The position numbers were made by a program, and so were the translations under genes. Below, one piece after another: positions 57,144-64,000 of a stretch of DNA of 64,000 bases. The number at the start of each line of letters is the position of its first letter. The stretch's first letter is position 1. The stretch lies in contig NZ_WPIN01000001.1 in the NCBI RefSeq assembly GCF_009754945.1, positions 1 through 64,000 on the forward strand, read 5' to 3'. The notes beneath the pieces were generated by a model. It searched no databases, was not told where the DNA came from, and was given only the letters and a program-made list of their open reading frames with translations. The DNA comes from Spirosoma arboris. GTDB taxonomy: Bacteria; Bacteroidota; Bacteroidia; Cytophagales; Spirosomataceae.

Positions 57144-58220
57144 ATGAAAACAATAAACTATGCAAAAGCAGCTTGCCTAACGCTGGTCCTCGTCCTGACA
57201 TTCGTGACCGGATGGGAAGTCTACTGGCGACAAAAAGACTACGTTCTGGCCTATAACGATGACGAGAGTCTGTGGGCTTATACCCGCAAACAGATTTACC
57301 TGAGTAGTCCGGCCAGACCCGTCTTGATTGGTTCCTCCCGGATCAAATTCGACCTGAGTTTGGCAACATGGCAACGTATCACCGGCGAAAAACCGATTCA
57401 ACTATCCCTCGTCGGTACGTCTCCCCGGCCTGTGCTGACTGATTTAGGAAATGACCCGAATTTCAAGGGAATCTTGCTTATCGACGTAACGGAGGGGTTG
57501 TTTTTTACGCCAACTGGCGCTTTTCCAGAAAAAGAAGCCGATAAGCGAGTAGCGGCTTATCCGAACTGGTCGCTTTCGCAGCAGATCAGCTTTCAGATCA
57601 ATCGCGTTCTGGAAGCGAATTTCCTGTTCCTCGACGACCTGAATCTGACGTTGAGTTCACTCCTCCATTTACTGCCAATTCCACCCCGACCGGGTACCTG
57701 GGGCGGGCCAAGATTTCCGTATGAATTTGCAATCAATGGATTTGACCGGCAAACAAAGATGTCCGATGCATTTATTGCCGATACGTCCATTCAAAATACA
57801 GTAAAACGGGAATGGCTGGAAATTGAGGGGCATGTTCCTAAAGGGGCCATAGCGGGGCCACCACTTGTAGACATTCTAGCGCAAACCAAGCGATCCGTCG
57901 AGCAGATTCGGGCGCGTGGTGGTCAGGTGTTATTTATTCGAACCCCCTCCGACGGGCCAATATATGCGGGTGAAAAGCAAACATATCCCCGTGCCCAATA
58001 CTGGGATCGACTGCTTGCCTATACCCAAACACCGGGGATTTACTTTTCTGATTACCCCGCACTCACCCGCTTCACTTGTCCGGAATGGTCGCACCTGGCA
58101 CCCAAAGACGCAGCCCGATTCACGCAGGATCTGATCCCGATTATTGAGCAGAAAATGGGCTGGTCGCTCCAACGGAATTCACCCGCATCACTTTCGAAAA
58201 CCTCTTCCTCCACGCTTTGA
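57144..58220 (+). CDS. AlgJ/DHHW-like periplasmic protein, partner of MBOAT enzyme
   Basis: A 358-residue protein with an N-terminal membrane anchor (CLTLVLVLTFVTGWEVYW). The SGNH/AlgX-like domain shows PVLIGSSRIKFDLSL (the G-S-S motif) and GGQVLFIRTPSDGPIY; the C-terminal block FTCPEWSHLAPKDAARFTQD carries the D-x-x-H-like motif. Such proteins work with MBOAT O-acyltransferases to acetylate exopolysaccharides. The next gene, 12 bp downstream, is an MBOAT enzyme. Confidence 0.8.
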   Translation: MKTINYAKAACLTLVLVLTFVTGWEVYWRQKDYVLAYNDDESLWAYTRKQIYLSSPARPVLIGSSRIKFDLSLATWQRITGEKPIQLSLVGTSPRPVLTDLGNDPNFKGILLIDVTEGLFFTPTGAFPEKEADKRVAAYPNWSLSQQISFQINRVLEANFLFLDDLNLTLSSLLHLLPIPPRPGTWGGPRFPYEFAINGFDRQTKMSDAFIADTSIQNTVKREWLEIEGHVPKGAIAGPPLVDILAQTKRSVEQIRARGGQVLFIRTPSDGPIYAGEKQTYPRAQYWDRLLAYTQTPGIYFSDYPALTRFTCPEWSHLAPKDAARFTQDLIPIIEQKMGWSLQRNSPASLSKTSSSTL

Positions 58221-58232
58221 CTAACTCAAACA

Positions 58233-59720
58233 ATGGTCTTCAATTCCTACACCTTTGTCGTCTTTTTCGCGGTCATTCTGGTGCTGCACAACCTGCCTTT
58301 TTCGTGGACGGTGAAGAAGGTGAATCTGCTGCTGGCCAGCTATCTATTCTACGCTCTCTGGAATCCGCCGTTCATCCTGTTGCTGTGGCTATCGACGGTT
58401 GTTGACTTTTACATGGCGAAGCTGATAGCCATTGAACAACGTCCCCGGAAACGGAAACTTCTGCTGACGGTCAGCCTGGTGCTGAACTTGGGCATGCTCA
58501 GCTATTTCAAATACGGCGGATTTCTGCTGGAAAACTTTACGGCACTTTTGTCGACAATGGGCATCGTGTTTCACGCCGTCAAACCCGATATTATTCTGCC
58601 GGTTGGGATCTCGTTCTATACCTTCGTTACGCTCTCCTACACGCTGGATGTGTACCGACGAAAGTTTGCACCTGAACCCTCGTTTCTGAACTTCGCGCTG
58701 TTCGTTACGTATTTTCCGCACTTGGTAGCCGGTCCAATCGTACGACCGGAAGACCTGATTCCACAATTTAAAACGCCCCGTCGGGCTACAACCGAGCAAC
58801 TGAGCTGGGGACTATTTCTGCTTTCACTAGGCTTATTCATGAAAGTAACCATTGCCGATGGGTTGCTGTCCGAACACGCTGATTTGATTTTTGGCTTGCC
58901 GTTTCCGGTTCAAACACTTGATGCCTGGATGGGCGTTCTGGCCTTTTCGGGACAAATTTTCTGCGACTTCGCGGGCTATTCAACCTGTGCCATTGGCGTG
59001 TCACTTTGCCTGGGATTTGAATTGCCCGATAATTTTCGTTACCCGTATGCCGCTATTGGATTTTCGGATTTCTGGCGTCGCTGGCATATTACCCTCTCCA
59101 CCTGGCTTCGCGATTATCTCTACATTCCATTGGGTGGCAATCGGCATGGAACTGTCAGAACATACATCAACCTCATGATTACGATGCTCCTTGGTGGACT
59201 CTGGCATGGGGCATCCTGGACGTTTGTTGTCTGGGGAGCGTTACACGGATTATTCCTCTGCATTGAGCGATTCTGGCGTGAAACAGCCGCCCGTCGTCGG
59301 GCAATTAGAGCGGAGAGAGCCGCCGATGGATCTGTGGTCAGTCAATCATCCGTCATTCCACCTATGCATTTTTCCAGTCTGCTGAGTCAGTTTGGACTGG
59401 CGATACTGACGCTGTTTCTGGTGAACATTACGTGGGTCTTTTTCCGGGCTCCTACGTTTGGTGGTGCTATGTTGCTGTTGCTGTCGATGTTTAGAGTCAT
59501 TCCTAACGGCGCTCCCATGCTCACCAATCTGGCCATCCTGACAGTCAGTAGCATTACGATTGGCATCATTGCCTGCCATTGGCTGATGCGGGATAGTTCG
59601 TTGCTGTCTCTTTCAAAACGCCTACCCTGGTGGGGATTGGGTCTGGGTTGGTCGAGCCTGCTGATTCTGGTGATTCTGACACAGAAAAGTAGCGGCTCAT
59701 TTATCTACTTCCAGTTTTAG
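58233..59720 (+). CDS. MBOAT family O-acyltransferase (AlgI/DltB-like)
   Basis: A 495-residue membrane enzyme with about 11 helices. Family motifs are GISFYTFVTLSYTLDVYR, FVTYFPHLVAGPIVRPEDLI, FSDFWRRWHITLSTWLRDYL, YIPLGGNRHG and the catalytic His in MLLGGLWHGASWTFVVWGAL. It probably transfers an acyl group across the membrane to a polysaccharide or wall polymer, using the AlgJ-like partner gene just upstream. It is followed by an unrelated membrane protein. Confidence 0.9.
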   Translation: MVFNSYTFVVFFAVILVLHNLPFSWTVKKVNLLLASYLFYALWNPPFILLLWLSTVVDFYMAKLIAIEQRPRKRKLLLTVSLVLNLGMLSYFKYGGFLLENFTALLSTMGIVFHAVKPDIILPVGISFYTFVTLSYTLDVYRRKFAPEPSFLNFALFVTYFPHLVAGPIVRPEDLIPQFKTPRRATTEQLSWGLFLLSLGLFMKVTIADGLLSEHADLIFGLPFPVQTLDAWMGVLAFSGQIFCDFAGYSTCAIGVSLCLGFELPDNFRYPYAAIGFSDFWRRWHITLSTWLRDYLYIPLGGNRHGTVRTYINLMITMLLGGLWHGASWTFVVWGALHGLFLCIERFWRETAARRRAIRAERAADGSVVSQSSVIPPMHFSSLLSQFGLAILTLFLVNITWVFFRAPTFGGAMLLLLSMFRVIPNGAPMLTNLAILTVSSITIGIIACHWLMRDSSLLSLSKRLPWWGLGLGWSSLLILVILTQKSSGSFIYFQF

Positions 59721-59776
59721 AGCTTTGGTGTTTTGCCCCTACTTGATCGCTTGTCCAACTGAAAAATCCTCTTTCT

Positions 59777-60793
59777 ATGACACCTTCTCCGGTTGAATCA
59801 GTGGCTGCCATTCGACCCATTCATAGAGGGCGCTATTTCTTCGTCGGTATGGCGATCCTATTTTTCATCATTTCGATAGTTGGGTTTACACCTAGCTATC
59901 AAGGTATGTCCAGCGGGTCATTAAAGTTTCATTGGTTTGTGCATGTGCATGGGGCCATTATGACCAGTTGGCTGGCCATGTTTCTAGCCCAGAGTGTATT
60001 GGCGGCAAGAGGTAATCTAAAATACCATCGAAAACTAGGACAAATCGGTTTTGTGCTGGGCATACTCGTCTATCTGGTTGCTGGGATTACCAGCACCCGT
60101 GCGCGACTATCCTTATATCTTCCTGTGGAAAGCGAATTGTGGGACATTCTGCTGGTTGAATTGTACAGCATGAACCTGTTCGGCTTATTTTTTACCTGGG
60201 GGATGCTGGTTCGTAAAAACGTAGCCGCCCACAAGCGTTTGTTATTGCTGGCAACTATTGCGTTAATGGGGGCTGGTATCGACCGAACGTCATGGTTACC
60301 GGGCTTGTATTCTGCCTTTTATGTCCGATTCATTTATCTGGATACACTGGTGATCGCCCTGTTCTTCTATGACTGGATTACGCTCCGGCGCATCCATCAG
60401 ATTTCGTTAATTGGTATGGGGATCATCGTTGCCTTACAAACGACCATCACGCTGACTTTTGGTTCACCCGCCTGGCATCAGTTCTGGTACAATCGGTTTG
60501 CTCCGTTCGTAGAAAAGCCGGTTGAAATCAAGCTCAGCGAAGCGCAGGCAACACCTCTACTAGGTAATTACGGCGACAAATCCTGGCACTTGACTGTCAG
60601 TCGGGAAGGGGATAAACTTTTTCTGAAATTACCCAATCAACCAAAATGGGCGCTAGGCGCCACGGCTGATACGGCGCTGTTTGTTAAAACAATGATCTGG
60701 AATCTCACATTTGCCAAAGGAGCCGATGGTCAGGTGACGCAGCTTACCAACACTCAGGGCCCTTTGGTTTGGAAAGTGTCGAAACTGAAGTAA
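59777..60793 (+). CDS. Membrane protein with C-terminal soluble domain
   Basis: A 338-residue protein with about seven membrane helices (YFFVGMAILFFIISIVGFTP, WLAMFLAQSVLAARGNLKYH, IGFVLGILVYLVAGITSTRA, ISLIGMGIIVALQTTITLTF). Conserved His/Arg positions (HWFVHVHGAI, YHRKLGQIG, AAHKRLLLLATIA) resemble DUF2306-type or FeoB-associated heme-like membrane proteins. The last 90 residues form a beta-rich lipocalin-like tail (DKSWHLTVSREGDKLFLKLP). Function unknown. Confidence 0.7.
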   Translation: MTPSPVESVAAIRPIHRGRYFFVGMAILFFIISIVGFTPSYQGMSSGSLKFHWFVHVHGAIMTSWLAMFLAQSVLAARGNLKYHRKLGQIGFVLGILVYLVAGITSTRARLSLYLPVESELWDILLVELYSMNLFGLFFTWGMLVRKNVAAHKRLLLLATIALMGAGIDRTSWLPGLYSAFYVRFIYLDTLVIALFFYDWITLRRIHQISLIGMGIIVALQTTITLTFGSPAWHQFWYNRFAPFVEKPVEIKLSEAQATPLLGNYGDKSWHLTVSREGDKLFLKLPNQPKWALGATADTALFVKTMIWNLTFAKGADGQVTQLTNTQGPLVWKVSKLK

Positions 60794-60927
60794 CCCTGCT
60801 GCTAAAGTTTCCCAGTGAGCATCATCGAAATCGACTTTGCGCCGAGCAGGGTTATCCTCCAACTGCCATTTCCAGTTTTTGTCCAGTACTACAGGAGGGG
60901 GCGATGGTTAAAGTTAACTTCCTTCTT

Positions 60928-62049
60928 TTACAATAGATTTTTGGTGGCAGGCTTAGAAATAGTACTCTTGGCATTGCTCTTTTTTTGCACTGCAGAAAGT
61001 GACTTTGGCGTTTTAGGAACCTCGTTGCGCTGAGCACGGCCCAGAAAAACTTTAACCGAGTTGTTGATGACTGCATAAAATTCATCAAGGTACTTTAGCG
61101 TGCGTTTTATATAGGCTGACTCCAGGCGAGGATCGTTCGCATACAGGTCGTAAATTTGGGGCTTCAGTTGGTTGAACCGGTCAAAGACCCGATGAAACAA
61201 CGCTGATGGATAGGCAATACCGCGGTAGACCCGTTCCCGCACCGAGGCAATGCCAATGTGCTCGGAGGGCTGAGCGTAAAAGGCCTCGACGATACCTGCT
61301 TGGTCGAAATCGTAGGGCACCGGCACGGGATTCCTTAGCGTAGGAGCCGTCAGCAACCGGATGTTATGCCGGTAGGGTACCGACCAGTCGGTGTTGCCAA
61401 TCAGGTATTCAAACACCGCCAGTGTGGCCATATGCAGGGAATCCATGTTGGCCATACTAATTTGTCGGAGTTTATTAGGCATCCCACCGTTGCGTTTCAC
61501 CAGATTGGATTCGTCTTCCAATAGCACACCCCAGCGGGTTTCAATAGGGCGGGTGCCTGCAGAGTCCACATAAGTCACCCTGCATAGTCGTGCCCGAAAG
61601 CTATAGTCTGTCAGCAGGTTATAAAGTCGATACACCAAGTACTCCCGTACGACGTACTCCTCGTCTTCACAGTGGGTAACCAACTTCAGCTTGTTGTGGT
61701 TGGCAAACACGGTCTGACTCGCTTTCTTTCTGGGTACATTCAGGTACAGGGGCGGAAACGAACAGTTGTTCCATAGCTTCCGAAAGTTGCCACGTACCTG
61801 GAGTTTAACCGATAGGGTCACGGGTTGGCCTTGGATGCTCTGATAATTAAGTTGAGCCGGGTGCGCCATTGTGGTGTCGCCCCGGTCTTTCAATATATGC
61901 GTAAAAGAGGCTGTGAGCGTAAAGGGAAGCACCGTGTCGCTGCTGAAGAGGGCATCGTGTCGTGTCGAATCAGGCAAAAGAGCGCCTTGGGCGGAGCCTC
62001 CAACCTGAATCGCTAGCATGAGGAGCAAAAACACGAGTAGAAATTTCAT
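60928..62049 (-). CDS. CotH-like secreted protein
   Basis: 373 residues from ATG 62049 (MKFLLVFLLLMLAIQVGGSA, signal peptide). The leader before it to 62094 is rejected. The body resembles CotH-type proteins: VTLSVKLQVRGNFRKLWNNC, HNKLKLVTHCEDEEYVVREY, LVYRLYNLLTDYSFRARLCR, GVLLEDESNLVKRNGGMP, AVFEYLIGNTDWSVPYRHNI and VPVPYDFDQAGIVEAFYA. CotH proteins are atypical kinases that add phosphate to surface proteins; the D-x-x-N-like active-site motifs are only partly recognisable. It ends in a basic Lys/Thr/Ser-rich tail. Confidence 0.7.
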   Translation of the reverse strand: MKFLLVFLLLMLAIQVGGSAQGALLPDSTRHDALFSSDTVLPFTLTASFTHILKDRGDTTMAHPAQLNYQSIQGQPVTLSVKLQVRGNFRKLWNNCSFPPLYLNVPRKKASQTVFANHNKLKLVTHCEDEEYVVREYLVYRLYNLLTDYSFRARLCRVTYVDSAGTRPIETRWGVLLEDESNLVKRNGGMPNKLRQISMANMDSLHMATLAVFEYLIGNTDWSVPYRHNIRLLTAPTLRNPVPVPYDFDQAGIVEAFYAQPSEHIGIASVRERVYRGIAYPSALFHRVFDRFNQLKPQIYDLYANDPRLESAYIKRTLKYLDEFYAVINNSVKVFLGRAQRNEVPKTPKSLSAVQKKSNAKSTISKPATKNLL

Positions 62050-62134
62050 TGGGAGGTATGGAGTAGTCGATTCCAAGGCCTTCAGTGCTTTCAACGGTCA
62101 GTGCACAGAGTACTGGGTATAGACGTTGGATACA

Positions 62135-62314
62135 TCATTTCTTCGATTGGTAGCTCCGCATCTTTCTTTCGTCAATAGGCGGGTTAATAGTCTTGCTGAT
62201 TAATGATTGCATTCCTTCCGCATGAGTATAGTTCATGTCCATTGGATCGGTCAGGCAACTGAGCAGAGGAAATTGACAGGCATCAAAACAGGCAAAGAGT
62301 AAAAGTACTTTCAT
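62135..62314 (-). CDS. Small lipoprotein-like protein
   Basis: A 59-residue protein (MKVLLLFACFDACQFPLLSC then LTDPMDMNYTHAEGMQSLIS, KTINPPIDERKMRSYQSKK). The hydrophobic head with cysteine 20 is a plausible lipobox (LLSC). The body is the intact counterpart of the sequence around the amber codon in the lipoprotein at 38003-38326, which it matches for about 30 residues. It is shorter, so it may itself be truncated. Confidence 0.5.
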   Translation of the reverse strand: MKVLLLFACFDACQFPLLSCLTDPMDMNYTHAEGMQSLISKTINPPIDERKMRSYQSKK

Positions 62315-62510
62315 GTTAGGTAGGATATTTAGTGCAGAAAGGTTAACAAGGGCAATCTAACTAAAATTGGGTATACTGTCCAAGTGTGCAAAAAGCGTTC
62401 GTATTGAATGGAAATATGCCTGCTTTAAATTATATGCTAAAACAGCCAATAGGGCGAATTCTGCTACATTAGCCACAAAAACTAAAACTATAAAAGTGTT
62501 TTTTGGAATA

Positions 62511-64000
62511 ATGAAACAACTCTTCTATTTATTAGCCCTTTTACTGAGTTATACATTGAGGGCTCAAGGTCCTAGTAATTATGTAGCTAACATGCCCAAT
62601 TCAGACTTGCCAAGTACTAATAATACTCTTATTGGCCCTAAAGCTGGCAACGCCACAATGACTGGAGTTCATAATGTATTTTCAGGCTACAGTGCTGGTA
62701 GTTCAAATACTTCAGGAAGCTATAATGTCTTTGTCGGATCTCAGACTGGTTATTCTAACAGAAGTGGTGGGTCTAATTTGTTTATGGGTAATGGTGCAGG
62801 TTATGCAAACAATTCAGGCTATTTCAATGTGTTTATGGGCTTTAATGCAGGGGCTTTCAACACAATAGGTAACTCGAATGTATTCAGTGGATATGCAACT
62901 GGGCTCTCTAATACATCCGGCTACAGTAATATTTTAATTGGTCCGTATACAGGCTTTAGTAATCAAACGGGCCATAATAATGTAATGATTGGTGATTCGG
63001 CAGGCCTTAATAACACCGCATCCGAAAATCTATTCGTTGGATCAAAAGCCGGAATTAAAAATACTGCGGGATTTAGTAATGCCTTTGTAGGAGCCTTTTC
63101 TGGTTATGAAAACACAACAGGAAGTGGTAATACATTTTTTGGTTATAAGACTGGCACATCAAATTTGGATGGAAATCAGAACACGTTTGTGGGCTATAGT
63201 GCAGGTTTTATTAATACTTCGGGGAAGGATAACACGTTTATTGGCAGTATTGCAGGCTGGGTCAATAGCAGTGGAGAGAAAAATACATTTGTTGGGTCTA
63301 ATGCGGGTTATCATAACACAGCAGGGCCAAATAATACGTTTTTAGGCTATTCCGCAGGAAATGCTAACACGTATGGAGCTAACAATACCTTCATAGGATA
63401 TCTAGCTGGCTATAACAATACCACCGGCTCAAACAACATCATCATCGGCCCCAACTCCGGCACAGCCATCACAACAGGCGATGATAATGTTTTAATGGGC
63501 TACAATAGTCAGGCCGGAGATGGTCTTCACAATGCCACGGCCATCGGCTCGGGCTCCAGAGTTGCTATCAGCAATGCTGTCATTCTGGGCAATAACGCCA
63601 AGGTTGGTATTGGGACTTCTGCGCCTACTGCCCGGCTAGAAGTCGTTAGTGAGTCTGCTGATGCCAGCGGCTTACGCTTAACCAATCTAACCACCTCCAG
63701 CCCTTCGACTCAATCTACCGACCAGTTCCTGGCCGTCAACGAAAAAGGCGATGTGGTCAAGGCCCGCTATCAACTTCGCATCAATAACTCTTCTGAGTGG
63801 AGCGACAAAGTATTTGCTCCAGGCTACAACCTGCAATCATTGGCTGAAGTAAAGAAGTACATTGATGCCAATCAGCATTTGCCGGGTGTACCCTCATCTA
63901 ATGAAGTAGTCAGAGATGGCGTCGATTTGGTGAAAATGAATGCCACCCTACTGGAAAAAGTAGAGGAGTTGACCCTATATAGTATACAACTGGAGAAAGC
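62511..64000 (+). CDS. Secreted 17-residue-repeat protein, runs off the edge
   Basis: The frame starts at ATG 62511 with a signal peptide (MKQLFYLLALLLSYTLRAQG) and is open to the right edge of the window. About 18 copies of the N-T-x-G-x-x-N-x-F-x-G-x-x-A-G unit span about residues 40-320, then NNIIIGPNSGTAITTGDDNV and the conserved C-terminal region (ADASGLRLTNL, KARYQLRINNSSEWSDKVF, HLPGVPSSNEVVRDGVDLVK) ending in the coiled coil (LLEKVEELTLYSIQLEKA). It is a paralogue of the gene at 18030-19574, with very similar C-terminal sequence. Partial: the stop lies beyond the window. Confidence 0.8.
   Translation, partial: MKQLFYLLALLLSYTLRAQGPSNYVANMPNSDLPSTNNTLIGPKAGNATMTGVHNVFSGYSAGSSNTSGSYNVFVGSQTGYSNRSGGSNLFMGNGAGYANNSGYFNVFMGFNAGAFNTIGNSNVFSGYATGLSNTSGYSNILIGPYTGFSNQTGHNNVMIGDSAGLNNTASENLFVGSKAGIKNTAGFSNAFVGAFSGYENTTGSGNTFFGYKTGTSNLDGNQNTFVGYSAGFINTSGKDNTFIGSIAGWVNSSGEKNTFVGSNAGYHNTAGPNNTFLGYSAGNANTYGANNTFIGYLAGYNNTTGSNNIIIGPNSGTAITTGDDNVLMGYNSQAGDGLHNATAIGSGSRVAISNAVILGNNAKVGIGTSAPTARLEVVSESADASGLRLTNLTTSSPSTQSTDQFLAVNEKGDVVKARYQLRINNSSEWSDKVFAPGYNLQSLAEVKKYIDANQHLPGVPSSNEVVRDGVDLVKMNATLLEKVEELTLYSIQLEK

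Noticed and set aside
1..64000. CRISPR arrays
   Set aside because: No array of regularly spaced direct repeats of 24-48 bases with unique spacers was seen. The repeats found are coding repeats in the fibre-like genes or isolated hairpins.

Overview
The window looks like chromosome of a Bacteroidota member of the Cytophagales, most like Spirosoma and relatives. This is inferred from family content: two sensor kinases of the His_kinase (NPHFIFNCL) class paired with a LytTR response regulator, several stand-alone LytTR proteins, a VirE-N/PriCT-2 protein beside a DUF3987 protein, a Bacteroidota-type tyrosine integrase, and two 17-residue-repeat surface proteins. No rRNA or complete tRNA was found. 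A 23-base tRNA 3'-end-like sequence lies at 46208-46230.

Layout. (1) 1-3.8 kb: accessory genes. A leftward ribbon-helix-helix/EACC1-like pair faces a rightward operon that ends in a serine recombinase and carries a free-standing phage tape-measure domain. Two small overlapping genes follow. (2) 4-10.4 kb: a LysM/BON protein, then a leftward phage tail module: HTH protein, a fused tail-assembly chaperone, a split chaperone with an A-AAA-AAC slippery site, and a 960-residue tape measure protein. No capsid or terminase genes are visible, so this is a tail-only remnant or part of a larger element. (3) 10.9-20.6 kb: nuclease, LytTR proteins, a hybrid PAS histidine kinase, a repeat surface protein and many small unknown genes, separated by hairpin-rich spacers. 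(4) 20.9-23.7 kb: an S24-like protein followed by five overlapping genes, each essentially a lone integrase-type Arm DNA-binding domain without a recombinase domain. This is the most unusual locus in the window. (5) 24-37.3 kb: small proteins and a stress-flavoured set (large catalase KatE, a frameshifted YihY/BrkB protein, low-affinity iron permease family protein, MFS transporter, LytTR, two receiver-only regulators). (6) 38-46.2 kb: a leftward integrated element with tyrosine integrase next to the tRNA-like end, excisionase-like HTH, DUF3987 protein, VirE-N/PriCT-2 primase-like protein, and a set of small proteins sharing a short N-terminal signature. (7) 46.3-64 kb: ordinary chromosome with a secreted protein, a LytTR regulator with two paralogous sensor kinases in one operon, an AraC regulator, SnoaL/NTF2-like proteins (one decayed), an AlgJ-like/MBOAT acyltransferase pair, a membrane protein, a CotH-like protein, a lipoprotein, and the start of a second repeat surface protein that runs off the right edge.

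Several genes are broken: the YihY protein (frameshift), the nuclease C-terminus (frameshift), a lipoprotein (in-frame amber codon), an NTF2-like copy (decayed) and a coiled-coil protein (split frame). The spacers carry two recurrent hairpin families, one with a core like AAACGCCAGCCCC and one like CAGGCCACCCCGAA. All assignments were made by reading the sequence without database searches, so family names are recognition calls.
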